Assembly (NCBI GenBank): GCA_936920195.1
Contig: CAKZHE010000229.1
Span: 1 to 63,802 of the forward strand
DNA length: 63,802 nucleotides
Direction: 5' to 3'
Origin: an uncultured cyanobacterium
GTDB taxonomy: Bacteria; Cyanobacteriota; Cyanobacteriia; Cyanobacteriales; FACHB-T130
Position numbers and translations under genes: made by a program. Below the pieces are notes generated by a model. The model did no database searches, had not been told where the DNA came from, and saw nothing but the letters and a program-made list of their open reading frames with translations. This document shows, in pieces, positions 18,863-28,277 of this stretch (position 1 is its first letter; each line of letters opens with the position of its first letter).

Positions 18863-19005
18863 AGTTAAACGGTAGTCAGAAAAGTCAATTAGGGGCGTTA
18901 GCGCAGCCATACCCGCTAGGGCTATATAGCATTCGCCCTCACCAAATTTCAATTTTTTCTCAGTCCTGTAAAACTTGGGCAAAACCCACCAACACAATTT
19001 TTGAT

Positions 19006-20535
19006 ATGGTTGCATTATTAGAAAATCCCCTGCGCGTTGGGTTACGACAGGAACGGATGCCCGAACCCCTAATCATCGTCATTTTTGGAGCATCAGGCGA
19101 CCTCACCCAACGCAAGCTAGTACCAGCCATTTATAACCTCAAACGGGAACGCCGCCTGCCACCAGAACTAACCATAGTTGGTGTTGCCCGTCGCGACTGG
19201 AGCGATGACTACTTTCGCGCCCAAATGCGAGAAGGAGTCGAACAATTTTCTGATGGAGTAGGATCGGATGAAATCTGGCAAGACTTCGCCCAAGGACTAT
19301 TTTACTGCTCCGGCGACATCGACAATCCCGAAAGTTACCAAAAACTCAAAACCCTTTTAGCCGAACTAGATGAGAAGCGCGGAACCAGGGGAAATCGCGT
19401 CTTTTACTTAGCCGTTGCCCCCAAATTCTTCCCCGAATCCATCAAACAACTAGGGGCAGCCGAAATGCTGGAAGACCCCGTAAAACAAAGGTTAGTCATT
19501 GAAAAACCCTTTGGACGGGATCTCAGTTCTGCCCAAGCCCTGAACCAAGTAGTTCGTCAAGTTTGCAAAGAAGAACAAGTTTATCGGATTGACCACTACC
19601 TAGGCAAAGAAACCGTTCAAAACCTGTTGGTATTTCGTTTCGCCAACGCCATCTTTGAACCCCTGTGGAACCGTCAATTTGTCGATCACGTCCAAATTAC
19701 CGTTGCCGAAACCGTCGGCGTTGAAGACCGCGCTGGCTACTACGAAACCTCCGGGGCGTTGCGGGATATGGTCCAGAACCACCTCATGCAACTATTTTGC
19801 CTCACCGCAATGGAGCCGCCCAACTCCCTCGATGCCGATAGCGTCCGCACCGAGAAAGTCAAAGTAATTCAAGCTACCCACCTAGCCAACATCCACAACT
19901 TAGAACAGTCGGCAATTCGCGGTCAATACTCCGCTGGCTGGATGAAAGGGAAACAAGTCCAAGGTTACAGGCAGGAGCCAGGAGTTAATCCCGAATCCAC
20001 CACTCCGACCTATGTGGCGATGAAACTAATGATAGATAACTGGCGCTGGAAAGGCGTACCATTCTATCTTCGCACCGGGAAACGACTGCCCAAGAAAGTG
20101 ACGGAAATTGCCATTCAATTCCGGGAAGTTCCGGTACTGATCTTTCAATCAGCCGCGCAACAGGCTAACCCCAACGTTTTAACTATGCGCCTGCAACCCA
20201 ATGAAGGGATTTCCATGCGCTTTGAAGTCAAAATGCCTGGACCAGAACTCCGTACCCGTCCGGTAGATATGGATTTCCGCTATGGTTCTTCCTTTGGCAA
20301 AACTTCTGGAGACGCTTACGATCGCCTATTACTAGATTGCATGATTGGCGACCAAACTTTATTTACCCGCGCCGACGAAGTAGAAGCCGCTTGGCGAGTT
20401 GTTACCCCTGCCCTCACCGTCTGGGAAGCGCCGACAGACCCTGCTTCCATTCCCCAATACGAAGCCGGAACCTGGGAACCCAAAGAAGCAGAAGAATTAA
20501 TCAATCGCGATGGTCGTCGCTGGCGCAGACTTTAA
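19006..20535 (+). CDS. zwf: Glucose-6-phosphate 1-dehydrogenase
   Basis: 509 residues, full length. First step of the oxidative pentose-phosphate pathway, main source of NADPH in the dark. NADP-binding [11 protein letters not shown] (about residues 28-38), catalytic block [16 protein letters not shown], and [11 protein letters not shown] are present. It is followed after 27 bp by opcA, its known activator, so the pair is almost certainly one transcript. Confidence 0.98.
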   Translation: MVALLENPLRVGLRQERMPEPLIIVIFGASGDLTQRKLVPAIYNLKRERRLPPELTIVGVARRDWSDDYFRAQMREGVEQFSDGVGSDEIWQDFAQGLFYCSGDIDNPESYQKLKTLLAELDEKRGTRGNRVFYLAVAPKFFPESIKQLGAAEMLEDPVKQRLVIEKPFGRDLSSAQALNQVVRQVCKEEQVYRIDHYLGKETVQNLLVFRFANAIFEPLWNRQFVDHVQITVAETVGVEDRAGYYETSGALRDMVQNHLMQLFCLTAMEPPNSLDADSVRTEKVKVIQATHLANIHNLEQSAIRGQYSAGWMKGKQVQGYRQEPGVNPESTTPTYVAMKLMIDNWRWKGVPFYLRTGKRLPKKVTEIAIQFREVPVLIFQSAAQQANPNVLTMRLQPNEGISMRFEVKMPGPELRTRPVDMDFRYGSSFGKTSGDAYDRLLLDCMIGDQTLFTRADEVEAAWRVVTPALTVWEAPTDPASIPQYEAGTWEPKEAEELINRDGRRWRRL

Positions 20536-20562
20536 AATCACTCCATTACCCTACTAGAAATT

Positions 20563-21933
20563 ATGGCAACCCAATCAGCACCATTAGTTTCTCTGCAAGC
20601 TCCTAAAGATGTTTCTCTGAGCGAAATTGAAAAGGAACTGAGTAAAATCTGGCAAAGTTACAGTTCCGCTAGCGAGGATGGAGCATTTCCCTCTGCCACC
20701 AGAGCGGCTACCTTCACCCTAGTAATTTACGAAACCGAAGAAACCCAACAACTGTTAGCTGCCTTGGGATTTTATAGCGGTCCGGTAGATGGTATTGGCG
20801 GTCCCCGCACTGATGCCGCTCTGAGAACTGCCCAGGAAACCTACGGACTAAAAGTAACTGGCAAAAGTAACCCCGAAACCCTAGCCAAACTGCGGGAAGA
20901 ATTTGCTCAAGGTCGCGTGAATGGCAGAGGCCATAACAATGTTAAATCCCAGTATGCTTTAGATGCTAGAGGTTCGGGGGTAGCAGATGCGATCGCCGCC
21001 CAAAATCCCTGCCGAATTATTGCCCTCTGCCCCACCTCCGGCGAAGATCGCGGCGTTACCGCCCAAGTTTCGGCCTATTGTCCCATCCAAAAACAAAGTC
21101 GTAGCGTCCTCGTTTGCTGCGAATATATTACCCTAACAGGAACAGAAGCTGCCCTAGAAAGAATCAGCGGCATAGTTTCTTCCCTCCTAATTCCCGAACT
21201 ACCCAAATTTTTCTGGTGGAAAGCTACCCCCGATCCCAATCAAGGCATCTTTCAAAAATTAGCTGATTTATCCAGTTGCGTAATCGTAGATTCTAGCTTT
21301 TTTCACGAACCAGAGGCCGATATTCTCAGAGTTAAAAACCTAATTGAACAGGGAATTAATCTTGCCGATCTTAACTGGCGGCGGTTAGCGGCTTGGCAAG
21401 AACTCAGTGCCGAAGCCTTTGATCCCCCAGAACGTCGTGCCGCCCTCAAAGAAGTAGACCGAGTAACCATTGATTACGAACAGGGTAATGCTACCCAAGC
21501 CTTAATGTTTTTAGGTTGGTTGGCAAGTCGGCTCCAATGGCATCCAATTTCTTATCATCAAGAAGAAGGCGATTACCATATTAAGCGAATTCAATTGGCC
21601 TCTGTAGATCAACGCCTAGTAGAAGTGGAATTAGCCGCTATTCCTACTGCTGATGTGGGCGAAGTGCCAGGAGATTTACTGGGTTTGCGCCTCACTTCCA
21701 CTAATATAGAAGCTGATTGTTGCACAATTCTATGTTCCGAAACCTTGGGTTGTATGCGAATGGAAGCAGGCGGTGGCGCTCAATCTTGTCGCATCAATCA
21801 AGTCACTACCCTCGCCGATCAAAAAGCTGAATCCTTACTCGGACAGCAATTACAACGTTGGGGACGGGATATTTTGTATGCAGAAAGTTTGGCAGTCACA
21901 GCACAGATCATTAGACTGAAAGACGAAGAATAG
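20563..21933 (+). CDS. opcA: Glucose-6-phosphate dehydrogenase assembly/activator protein OpcA
   Basis: 456 residues. OpcA activates and helps oligomerise Zwf and is redox-controlled in cyanobacteria. The N-terminal part carries the cyanobacterial peptidoglycan-binding-like insertion (LGFYSGPVDGIGGPRTDAAL, residues about 65-85). The OpcA core follows (RIIALCPTSGED, PELPKFFWWKATP, DSSFFHEPEADILRV). Cysteines suitable for redox control are visible (ADCCTILC). A palindromic repeat copy lies directly after it. Confidence 0.97.
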   Translation: MATQSAPLVSLQAPKDVSLSEIEKELSKIWQSYSSASEDGAFPSATRAATFTLVIYETEETQQLLAALGFYSGPVDGIGGPRTDAALRTAQETYGLKVTGKSNPETLAKLREEFAQGRVNGRGHNNVKSQYALDARGSGVADAIAAQNPCRIIALCPTSGEDRGVTAQVSAYCPIQKQSRSVLVCCEYITLTGTEAALERISGIVSSLLIPELPKFFWWKATPDPNQGIFQKLADLSSCVIVDSSFFHEPEADILRVKNLIEQGINLADLNWRRLAAWQELSAEAFDPPERRAALKEVDRVTIDYEQGNATQALMFLGWLASRLQWHPISYHQEEGDYHIKRIQLASVDQRLVEVELAAIPTADVGEVPGDLLGLRLTSTNIEADCCTILCSETLGCMRMEAGGGAQSCRINQVTTLADQKAESLLGQQLQRWGRDILYAESLAVTAQIIRLKDEE

Positions 21934-21953
21934 TTAACGCGAGATAATCACTG

Positions 21954-22010
21954 AAGTTTGTAGTTGGGCTTCAGCCCTCCGGATTGGGGCTGAAGCCCAA
22001 CTACAAGCTT
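21954..22010. repeat. Palindromic dispersed repeat, copy 2
   Basis: Same family as 11573-11631 and 51904-51959. Arms run from AAGTTTGTAGTTGGGCTTCA to its near-complement ending CTACAAGCTT, around a short loop. It directly follows opcA and could form the 3' hairpin of the zwf-opcA transcript. Confidence 0.85.
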
Positions 22011-22055
22011 TTCCTTTAGAATCAGTCTCATTCAAACACCTCGCTTGTACAAGCT

Positions 22056-22931
22056 ATGGTTAACCTCACCTACAGTACCAATCGCATTCTTCCCACTGCT
22101 GAAGAATTGCCATCATCTGACGAAAAGCCAGTGGATAATCAGTTACAAAACGACATTCCCAATCTACTACTCAGTTTATTAGCCTTAATTTGGGCAAATC
22201 GGGATGACTGGTATTTTGGTGTAGATATGGGTGTTTATTATCACCCGGATGAACCAGCAATTGTTCCCGATGGATTTTTAGCAATTGGGGTAAAACGCGA
22301 TACAGGAGAAAAAGGCAGATTGAGCTATTTGCGTTGGGCAGAAAATAATATCATGCCGATTTTGTCCTTGGAAGTAGTTTCGGAAACATATAACAGTGAA
22401 TATGAGAAAAAGTTTGAGGATTACCAAAATTTAGGAATTCTTTATTATGCAATTTACAATCCTTTGATCGGCAGAAAAGGTAGGTTTAAAAATAGACAAA
22501 AATTGGAAGTGTATCGGTTAATAGAGGAAAAATATGAACTTTTGCCAAGTGAGAATAATCGAGTGTGGTTGCCAGAGATTGCGTTAGCGCTGGGATACGA
22601 AAATGGGGAACATATTGGCTGGTATCGCGAATGGCTCTATTGGTACGATGCGTCAGGAAATCGGTATTTAACTGCGAATGAAAGAGCGATTAATGCGGAA
22701 GCGATCGCCACTCAAGAACGCTTGATTGCTAACCAAGAACGTCTGGCGAAACAAGAAGCTGAGGCGATCGCTCTTCAAGAACGCCTGATTGCTAACCAAG
22801 AACGTCTGGCTAAACAAGAGGCTGAGGCGATCGCCCTTCAAGAACGTCTAGCGAAACAAGCAGCCGAGGAAAAAAACCAACGACTTGCCGAAAGACTCAG
22901 AGCGCTGGGAATTAACCCGGATGAAATCTAA
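22056..22931 (+). CDS. Uma2 family (DUF820) putative endonuclease with coiled-coil tail
   Basis: 291 residues. Residues 1-190 are a Uma2 domain with the PD-(D/E)xK-type core: Asp in IVPDGFLAIG and the acidic strand PILSLEVVSE. Cyanobacteria carry many such paralogues, and their function is not established. The C-terminal 80 residues contain near-identical repeats of IALQERLIANQERLAKQEAE that predict a coiled coil. At DNA level they are tandem repeats with HIP1 sites. It ends LRALGINPDEI, like the Uma2 paralogue at 26725. Confidence 0.85.
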   Translation: MVNLTYSTNRILPTAEELPSSDEKPVDNQLQNDIPNLLLSLLALIWANRDDWYFGVDMGVYYHPDEPAIVPDGFLAIGVKRDTGEKGRLSYLRWAENNIMPILSLEVVSETYNSEYEKKFEDYQNLGILYYAIYNPLIGRKGRFKNRQKLEVYRLIEEKYELLPSENNRVWLPEIALALGYENGEHIGWYREWLYWYDASGNRYLTANERAINAEAIATQERLIANQERLAKQEAEAIALQERLIANQERLAKQEAEAIALQERLAKQAAEEKNQRLAERLRALGINPDEI

Positions 22932-23049
22932 CCAGAACCATTTTGCTAACAGTCTTTCGGTGCTGATTATTCTACCAGTTTTTTGCGCGATCGCCCTAAA
23001 GTTGTGCTACCTTCACTTTTGGCATCTGAAATCTCAAGTTGATTGATTT

Positions 23050-23817
23050 ATGACTTATTGCTTGGGCATCATTACCGAATCTGGTTTAGTTATGGCTTCT
23101 GACTCGCGCACTAATGCCGGAGTCGATCAAATCTCTACTTACCAAAAACTGTTTGATTTTTCCTGTCCTGGAGAGCGCGTCGTGCTAATCTGTACCTCCG
23201 GGAATCTTTCCATTACTCAGGGGGTAATGAATTGGCTAACCAAAGATATTAAAACTAAAGCCGATAATAATTTACATTCATTGCCCACTCTCTATGAAAT
23301 CAGTAACTATATTGGCGCAAAGAGTCGCCAGGTGCAACAAAAAGATGCTGAATGGCTAGACAAAGATGGCGTTGATTATAAATGCAATTTTTTAGTGGGC
23401 GGGCAAATTAAAGGTGAAGAATTGCAACTTTATCGGATTTACAGTCAAGGCAACTGCATTCAAGCTACTCCCGAAACTCCTTTCTTGCAATTGGGAGAAA
23501 CTAAGTATGGGAAACCAATATTAGACCGGACTCTGAATTACCAAACTTCCCTGGAAGCAGCGGCGAAAGCTGCTTTGCTGTCGATTGATTCCACCATGAA
23601 ATCAAATATTTCCGTTGGTCCGCCAATTAGTATCGCTATGTACGAAACAGATACCTTTGTGGTTAAACATCAATTGCAATTGCGCTTAGGCGATCCCTAT
23701 TTAGCCAAGATGCGGAAATTGTGGGAAGAATCCTTGAAACAAGCTTTTGATAATATGCCGAATATTGAATGGCAGCACCCTGCGGACAGTGTTGCAGAGG
23801 ATTTGCCAACGGATTGA
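23050..23817 (+). CDS. Proteasome-type protease, Anbu-like
   Basis: 255 residues. MTYCLGIITESGLVMASDSRTNAG is the start of an N-terminal nucleophile hydrolase; removal of Met would expose Thr2 as nucleophile. The length and overall pattern (YLGAKSRQ-like, FLVGGQIKGEELQLYRIYSQG) match the bacterial Anbu (ancestral beta subunit) family rather than HslV. Anbu genes often sit with an ATP-grasp, an alpha-E and a transglutaminase gene; none is here. Substrate unknown. Confidence 0.85.
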   Translation: MTYCLGIITESGLVMASDSRTNAGVDQISTYQKLFDFSCPGERVVLICTSGNLSITQGVMNWLTKDIKTKADNNLHSLPTLYEISNYIGAKSRQVQQKDAEWLDKDGVDYKCNFLVGGQIKGEELQLYRIYSQGNCIQATPETPFLQLGETKYGKPILDRTLNYQTSLEAAAKAALLSIDSTMKSNISVGPPISIAMYETDTFVVKHQLQLRLGDPYLAKMRKLWEESLKQAFDNMPNIEWQHPADSVAEDLPTD

Positions 23818-23883
23818 TCGTTATTCTTTGTGCCTTTGTGCCTTTGTGTTTTTCCCACTAAGGTACAAAGAGACTAAGAAATT

Positions 23884-24162
23884 TCAATAACGATGTTTTT
23901 TAGTAGCTTCTTCTTCTAACCTGATGGCTAGATCAATAAATAATTTGATGTGACTAACCGTTCCCGAAATCCCCGCCTCGCCAATCGAGCAGCCATAGCG
24001 AGGAAAGCTTTCTTGGGGATGCTGCCAGCGCACCCACAATTTGCCATTAATTACCTTTGAGCTAATTCGCCAGCCCTTATATTGGGTGGGAATTAGGGAG
24101 AGATCGTTGGAGGGGAAATCGGGGAATTCTGAGAATTGGGATTGATTGGGTAAGAGCATCAT
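23884..24162 (-). CDS. Conserved hypothetical protein, 92 aa
   Basis: Not recognised as a named family. Contains GWRISSKVINGKLWVRWQHP and PRYGCSIGEAGISGTVSHIK, a compact alpha/beta-looking small protein ending in a helix (IDLAIRLEEEATKK). No signal or membrane segment. Convergent with the Anbu-like gene. The 276 bp between it and petM have HIP1 sites and nothing else I can support. Confidence 0.55.
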   Translation of the reverse strand: MMLLPNQSQFSEFPDFPSNDLSLIPTQYKGWRISSKVINGKLWVRWQHPQESFPRYGCSIGEAGISGTVSHIKLFIDLAIRLEEEATKKHRY

Positions 24163-24438
24163 TAGCCGAAACGAAGAACGCGATGCTCTTCATAATCCGT
24201 GAAAATACAGTGGTAAGTCGCGATCGCGTTCGCTACTTTAAGGTGATTTTTCGGGTGCGATCGCGTGAGTTGAAGGGTGGTTGCGGCGTGACGAACCCGC
24301 CGCGATTAATGTGACTAAACTCACATAGCTAGGCTAATCGGGCTGAAACCTCTACCAATCGGTGCGGGGAGTGTCAATTCTGACCCCCATTCCGGTACTC
24401 TATTCCTAGTCTAAAAGATTGCCAAGGAGCCTGAAGCA

Positions 24439-24543
24439 ATGAGCGCTGAGATTTTTAATACAGCTATTCTATCAATTACCTTAACGATGGTGGGCTTGGG
24501 ATTGGGCTTTCTGTTCTTGAAAATCCAAGGTAAAGCCGAGTAG
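24439..24543 (+). CDS. petM: Cytochrome b6f complex subunit PetM (subunit VII)
   Basis: A 34-residue protein. After MSAEIFNTAILS comes a single membrane helix (ITLTMVGLGLGFLFLKI) and a short polar end QGKAE, the PetM pattern. The preceding AAGGAGCCTGAAGCA has a good Shine-Dalgarno. PetM is a small peripheral-helix subunit of the thylakoid b6f complex. It is followed by ycf39, a frequent cyanobacterial neighbour. Confidence 0.93.
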   Translation: MSAEIFNTAILSITLTMVGLGLGFLFLKIQGKAE

Positions 24544-24553
24544 CAACGGTAGA

Positions 24554-24603
24554 GGGCAGGATTGGGGGGAGGAATTTCCACTATTCCTGCCCCTTTTTCT
24601 TTT
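24554..24603 (+). terminator. Rho-independent terminator after petM
   Basis: GGGCAGGA (24554-24561) pairs with TCCTGCCC (24585-24592). A T-rich tract (CTTTTTCTTTTT) follows immediately. It lies 10 bp after the petM stop and separates petM from ycf39. Confidence 0.8.
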
Positions 24604-24677
24604 TAGCTACTGGGACAACGCCCAAATTTCTGATAATCTTAGAGAAAGTTTAAGATTCTTTACGAAAAATTGCTTTG

Positions 24678-25661
24678 ATGAGCATATTAATTGTTGGTGC
24701 CACAGGCACTCTAGGCAGACAGGTAGCTAAACGCGCCTTGGATGAAGGCCACAAAGTCCGCTGTTTGATCCGCAACCCCAAAAAGGCGGCATTCTTAAAA
24801 GAGTGGGGGGCAGACTTAGTGCAGGGCAATCTCTGCAAACCAGAAACCCTCGCCGCTGCTCTAGCTGGGGCAACTGCCATTATTGATGCCTCCACCACCA
24901 GACCGACAGATTCCTGGAGTATTAAGCAGGTAGACTGGGAAGGCAAGGTATCTCTAATCCAAGCTGCCAAAGCTGCCGGAGTAGACCGCTATATTTTCTT
25001 TTCTTGGCTGGGGGCTGAAGAGTTTCCCAACGTACCGCTGATGGAAATTAAGCGTTCTACAGAACTATTTTTAGCCGAGTCGGGATTAAACTATACAATT
25101 CTGCGTCCCTGCGGCTTTCTGCAAGGTTTAATTAACGAGTACGCGATTCCAATTTTAGAAGGACAGGCGGTTTGGGTGACGGGCAATAGCTCGGCAGTTG
25201 CTTACATCGATACGCAAGATGCCGCCAAATTTGCCATTCGCGCCCTCTCCGTGCCAGCCACTGAAAAGAGAACTTTTCCCCTAGTGGGGACTCGTCCGTG
25301 GGATGCTTACGAAATTATCCGGTTGTGCGAGCGTCTTTCCGGGAAAGAGGCTAAAATTTCTAAAATGCCCCTGGGTTTTTTGCGTTCGGTACGGCAGGTA
25401 ACGAAATTCTTCCAGTGGAGTTGGAATGTTGCTGATAGGTTGGCTTTTGCTGAAGTGATGGCAACTGGTAAGCCACTGACAGCCCCAATGGATGAGGTTT
25501 ATGAAGTTTTTGGCCTCAAGGTCGAAGAAACGACTACTCTAGAAGATTACCTGCAAGACTATTTCAACCGGATTTTGAAGAAACTCAAAGAGTTGGATTA
25601 CGAGCAGAATAAAAATAAAAGCCAGAAACCCGCTAAAAAGAAAATGCTGTTTCCTTTCTAG
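24678..25661 (+). CDS. ycf39: Ycf39-type atypical SDR (photosystem II assembly factor)
   Basis: 327 residues. NmrA-like Rossmann protein with GATGTLGRQVAK at residues 7-18. The sequence NYTILRPCGFLQGLINEYA and the C-terminal extension with a basic tail (SQKPAKKK) match cyanobacterial and plastid Ycf39. That protein acts with Hlip proteins in delivering chlorophyll to D1 and assembling PSII. I take the ATG at 24678 rather than the TTG at 24675. The neighbouring petM supports the assignment. Confidence 0.93.
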   Translation: MSILIVGATGTLGRQVAKRALDEGHKVRCLIRNPKKAAFLKEWGADLVQGNLCKPETLAAALAGATAIIDASTTRPTDSWSIKQVDWEGKVSLIQAAKAAGVDRYIFFSWLGAEEFPNVPLMEIKRSTELFLAESGLNYTILRPCGFLQGLINEYAIPILEGQAVWVTGNSSAVAYIDTQDAAKFAIRALSVPATEKRTFPLVGTRPWDAYEIIRLCERLSGKEAKISKMPLGFLRSVRQVTKFFQWSWNVADRLAFAEVMATGKPLTAPMDEVYEVFGLKVEETTTLEDYLQDYFNRILKKLKELDYEQNKNKSQKPAKKKMLFPF

Positions 25662-25723
25662 GGACGGCGATCGCACTTTAGCTACAAGTTGCCAATTTTT
25701 GCCACCATCACTTTAATACGAGC

Positions 25724-26641
25724 GTGCCGAAAGCAGGGATTATTTATAACGATGTGAAACCTGTAGCTTGTCGAATTGCCCACGAGGTCAAAGACAAGCT
25801 AATTGAGTCTGGCTGGGAAGTTTGCCTCACTTCTGGGAGTGGCGGCATTCTCGGTTATTCCCACCCAGATCGCCCCATCTGCCATACTACGATTGATTCC
25901 CTCATTCCTCCCGGTTTTGACGAAGAAATGAGTTTTGCCATTGTCTTTGGGGGCGATGGCACTGTCTTAGCAGCTTTTCGCCAAGTGGCACCCTGCGGAG
26001 TGCCGTTACTAGCAGTGAATACGGGACACATGGGTTTTTTGACCGAAACCTATGTCAATAATTTGCCCCAGGCGTTGGAATTGGTAATGGCGGGGAATTA
26101 TGAGATTGAGGAACGGGCGATGCTGTCGGTACAGCTGTTTGACCAGGATTTTCTCCTCTGGCAAGCCCTCTGCCTCAATGAAATGGTGATTCATCGGGAA
26201 CCCCTAACCAGTATGTGCCATTTTGAGGTGCAAGTAGGACGGCACGCCCCGGTTGATATTGCTGCCGATGGGTTAATTGTGTCTACACCCACTGGTTCCA
26301 CGGCTTATTCTCTCAGTGCTGGGGGACCAGTGGTGACACCAGGAGTGCCAACTTTGCAACTGGTACCAATTTGTCCCCATTCCCTGGCATCACGAGCCTT
26401 GGTGTTTGCCAATACGGAGCCAGTGACGATTTATCCCGCCAATCCCAATCGGTTAGTTATGGTGGTGGATGGTAATGGGGGGTGTTATGTATTGCCAGAA
26501 TTTCGGGTAAAGTTAGAGCGATCGCCATATTCTGCCCGATTTATCCGCTTGCAACCCCCGGAGTTTTTCAAGATTCTCCGAGAAAAGTTGGGTTGGGGTT
26601 TGCCGCACATTGCCAAGCCAACTTCGGTGGAGTTGCCTTAA
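25724..26641 (+). CDS. nadK: NAD kinase
   Basis: 305 residues, GTG start at 25724. Phosphorylates NAD to NADP. Motifs: [13 protein letters not shown] (GGDG active site), [21 protein letters not shown], and the glycine-rich [21 protein letters not shown]. Many cyanobacteria have two NAD kinases; I cannot tell which one this is. The next gene starts 83 bp downstream. Confidence 0.97.
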   Translation: MPKAGIIYNDVKPVACRIAHEVKDKLIESGWEVCLTSGSGGILGYSHPDRPICHTTIDSLIPPGFDEEMSFAIVFGGDGTVLAAFRQVAPCGVPLLAVNTGHMGFLTETYVNNLPQALELVMAGNYEIEERAMLSVQLFDQDFLLWQALCLNEMVIHREPLTSMCHFEVQVGRHAPVDIAADGLIVSTPTGSTAYSLSAGGPVVTPGVPTLQLVPICPHSLASRALVFANTEPVTIYPANPNRLVMVVDGNGGCYVLPEFRVKLERSPYSARFIRLQPPEFFKILREKLGWGLPHIAKPTSVELP

Positions 26642-26724
26642 AAAACCGGGCGATCGCCCTGAAATTCCTGAAAAAGCAGGCGATCGCCTATAATATAAAA
26701 CTAGCTGCATCAAGGGCGATCGCC

Positions 26725-27567
26725 ATGACTGAGATATTAACTCCCATAGATCTGCCACCTCAATTTCCCGATCATACCCAACTGCCAGAAGAAGATGGTA
26801 CGTTTGTGAAGAATTTTCAGGAGCATCCCCAAAGCATTATTCTCACTGATTCCCTCAGTTCGGTTTTACAGCAGTTGCATCCCGATGGACAATACTGCAT
26901 TGGACAAGATTCTGGGATCTATTGGCGAGAAACTGAACCGCCAGAAAAAGGAGCCGAAGCCCCGGATTGGTTTTATGTGTCGAATGTCCCACCGAAATTA
27001 GATGGTAAGATTCGCCGTTCCTATGTGTTTTGGCGAGAATTTAAACCCCCTCTAATTGCTTTGGAATTTGTCAGCGGTAATGGTGCAGAAGAACGGGATA
27101 AAACTCCTTTATGGGTTTCTGGGACAGGAACTACTCAGAAACCAGGGAAATTCTGGGTCTACGAGCAGATTATTCGCATTCCCTACTACGGTATCTATGA
27201 AATTCATAGCGGCAAGTTAGAAGTTTATCACCTGATTGATTTTACTTACCACCAACTAGAACCAAACGAACGGGGACATTACCCAATTCCCCTTTTACAA
27301 GTTGAATTGGGATTATGGCAAGGCAGCTATCAAAATCAAACCCAATTGTGGTTGCGCTGGTGGGATTTGGAAGGTAACTTGTTGCTGACTGGTAGGGAAC
27401 AAGCCGAATTGGAAAGCCACCGTGCCGAGCAAGAACACCAACGTGCCGAATTGGAACGCCAACGTGCGGAATTGGAACGCCAACGCGCCGAAATTGCGGA
27501 ACAAAAAAATGCACAATTATTAGAGTTGCTGCGAGCTAGGGGAATTGACCCAGATGCTTTGAGTTGA
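26725..27567 (+). CDS. Uma2 family (DUF820) putative endonuclease with coiled-coil tail
   Basis: 280 residues from the ATG at 26725; the longer in-frame extension overlaps nadK and is rejected. Uma2 core with ALEFVSGNGAEERDK replacing the usual LEVVSE strand, and APDWFYVSN as the first acidic strand. The C-terminal helix has repeated QRAELERQRAELERQRAE blocks and ends LLRARGIDPDAL, like the paralogue at 22056. Function unproven. Confidence 0.85.
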   Translation: MTEILTPIDLPPQFPDHTQLPEEDGTFVKNFQEHPQSIILTDSLSSVLQQLHPDGQYCIGQDSGIYWRETEPPEKGAEAPDWFYVSNVPPKLDGKIRRSYVFWREFKPPLIALEFVSGNGAEERDKTPLWVSGTGTTQKPGKFWVYEQIIRIPYYGIYEIHSGKLEVYHLIDFTYHQLEPNERGHYPIPLLQVELGLWQGSYQNQTQLWLRWWDLEGNLLLTGREQAELESHRAEQEHQRAELERQRAELERQRAEIAEQKNAQLLELLRARGIDPDALS

Positions 27568-27682
27568 AATCGGAGAGATAACCTAATAGACTGACTCAGA
27601 AATATGGAAACAGTCCGGAGTAGGAAATTCTAACCTGGATATTGGTTGCGATTGACTGGCGAACATTTAAGGAAGAAAATCT

Positions 27683-28243
27683 GTGCAATGTCCCAAAGAT
27701 AAAAAAATTACCCTAGAAGATGGCTTTTTGGCAGGAAACTTGGCAGTGAAGCAATGCCCTGATTGTAAGGGAACGTGGATACCTGCCACCAACTACGAAC
27801 AGTGGCAAGAGAGACAAGTTCCATCAGCCGTACCGCCAGAAACTTTGGTAAAACGTTTAGATGTGGACTTCGTGCAGTCACCTTTGGATACTAGAGCGGC
27901 ATTGTGTCCGGAGTGCAATCGCTATTTGGCAAGGGCAAAGGTGATGCTGAAGTCGCCATTTTATGTGGAACGCTGTCCCAATTGCAACGGAATTTGGTGC
28001 GATCGCGGTGAGTGGGAAATTTTGACTAAACTAGGATTGCACGCCACCATCCAACAACTATTTTCTAATGAATGGCAGGCGCGAGTAATGCGATCGCACC
28101 AAACTGAAAAGGAAAAGCAAGCCACAGCAGATAAACTAGGAGCAGAACTAGCAGAGCGATTATTTGAGCTAGCCGATTTGCTGGAAAATCATCCCAATGG
28201 AGATTTTGGCGTGGCCTATCTGATGCGAAGGTTTAACAATTGA
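27683..28243 (+). CDS. zf-TFIIB domain protein (two zinc ribbons)
   Basis: 186 residues, GTG start at 27683 after AAGGAAGAA. Two zinc-ribbon units: MQCPKDKK...KQCPDCKGTWIP at the N-terminus, and LCPECNRYL...RCPNCNGIWCDRGEWEIL at about residues 75-112. Then a helical C-terminus. The family (transcription-factor zinc-finger, DUF-like) has no firm function in bacteria. Its stop codon TGA coincides with the first bases of the TnpB element end (TGACACTCCC), so the last residues may have been altered by that insertion. Confidence 0.85.
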   Translation: MQCPKDKKITLEDGFLAGNLAVKQCPDCKGTWIPATNYEQWQERQVPSAVPPETLVKRLDVDFVQSPLDTRAALCPECNRYLARAKVMLKSPFYVERCPNCNGIWCDRGEWEILTKLGLHATIQQLFSNEWQARVMRSHQTEKEKQATADKLGAELAERLFELADLLENHPNGDFGVAYLMRRFNN

Positions 28244-28275
28244 CACTCCCATGCCTAAAGGCGATGGGATTCTTG
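28241..28275 (-). ncRNA. IS200/IS605 right-end hairpin, probable 3' part of an omega-RNA
   Basis: CCCATGCC (28248-28255), loop TAAA, GGCGATGGG (28260-28268) form a hairpin with one bulged base, placed just after the tnpB stop. This is the typical right-end structure of IS200/IS605-type elements. In active TnpB systems, the transcript over this end provides the guide RNA. Here it is retained although the tnpB 5' end is gone. RNA function is inferred, not shown. Confidence 0.6.
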
Positions 28276-28277
28276 AA

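Noticed and set aside
26482-26724. Longer form of the Uma2 protein overlapping nadK
   Set aside because: The extension is a shadow of nadK. The ATG at 26725 starts the family sequence.
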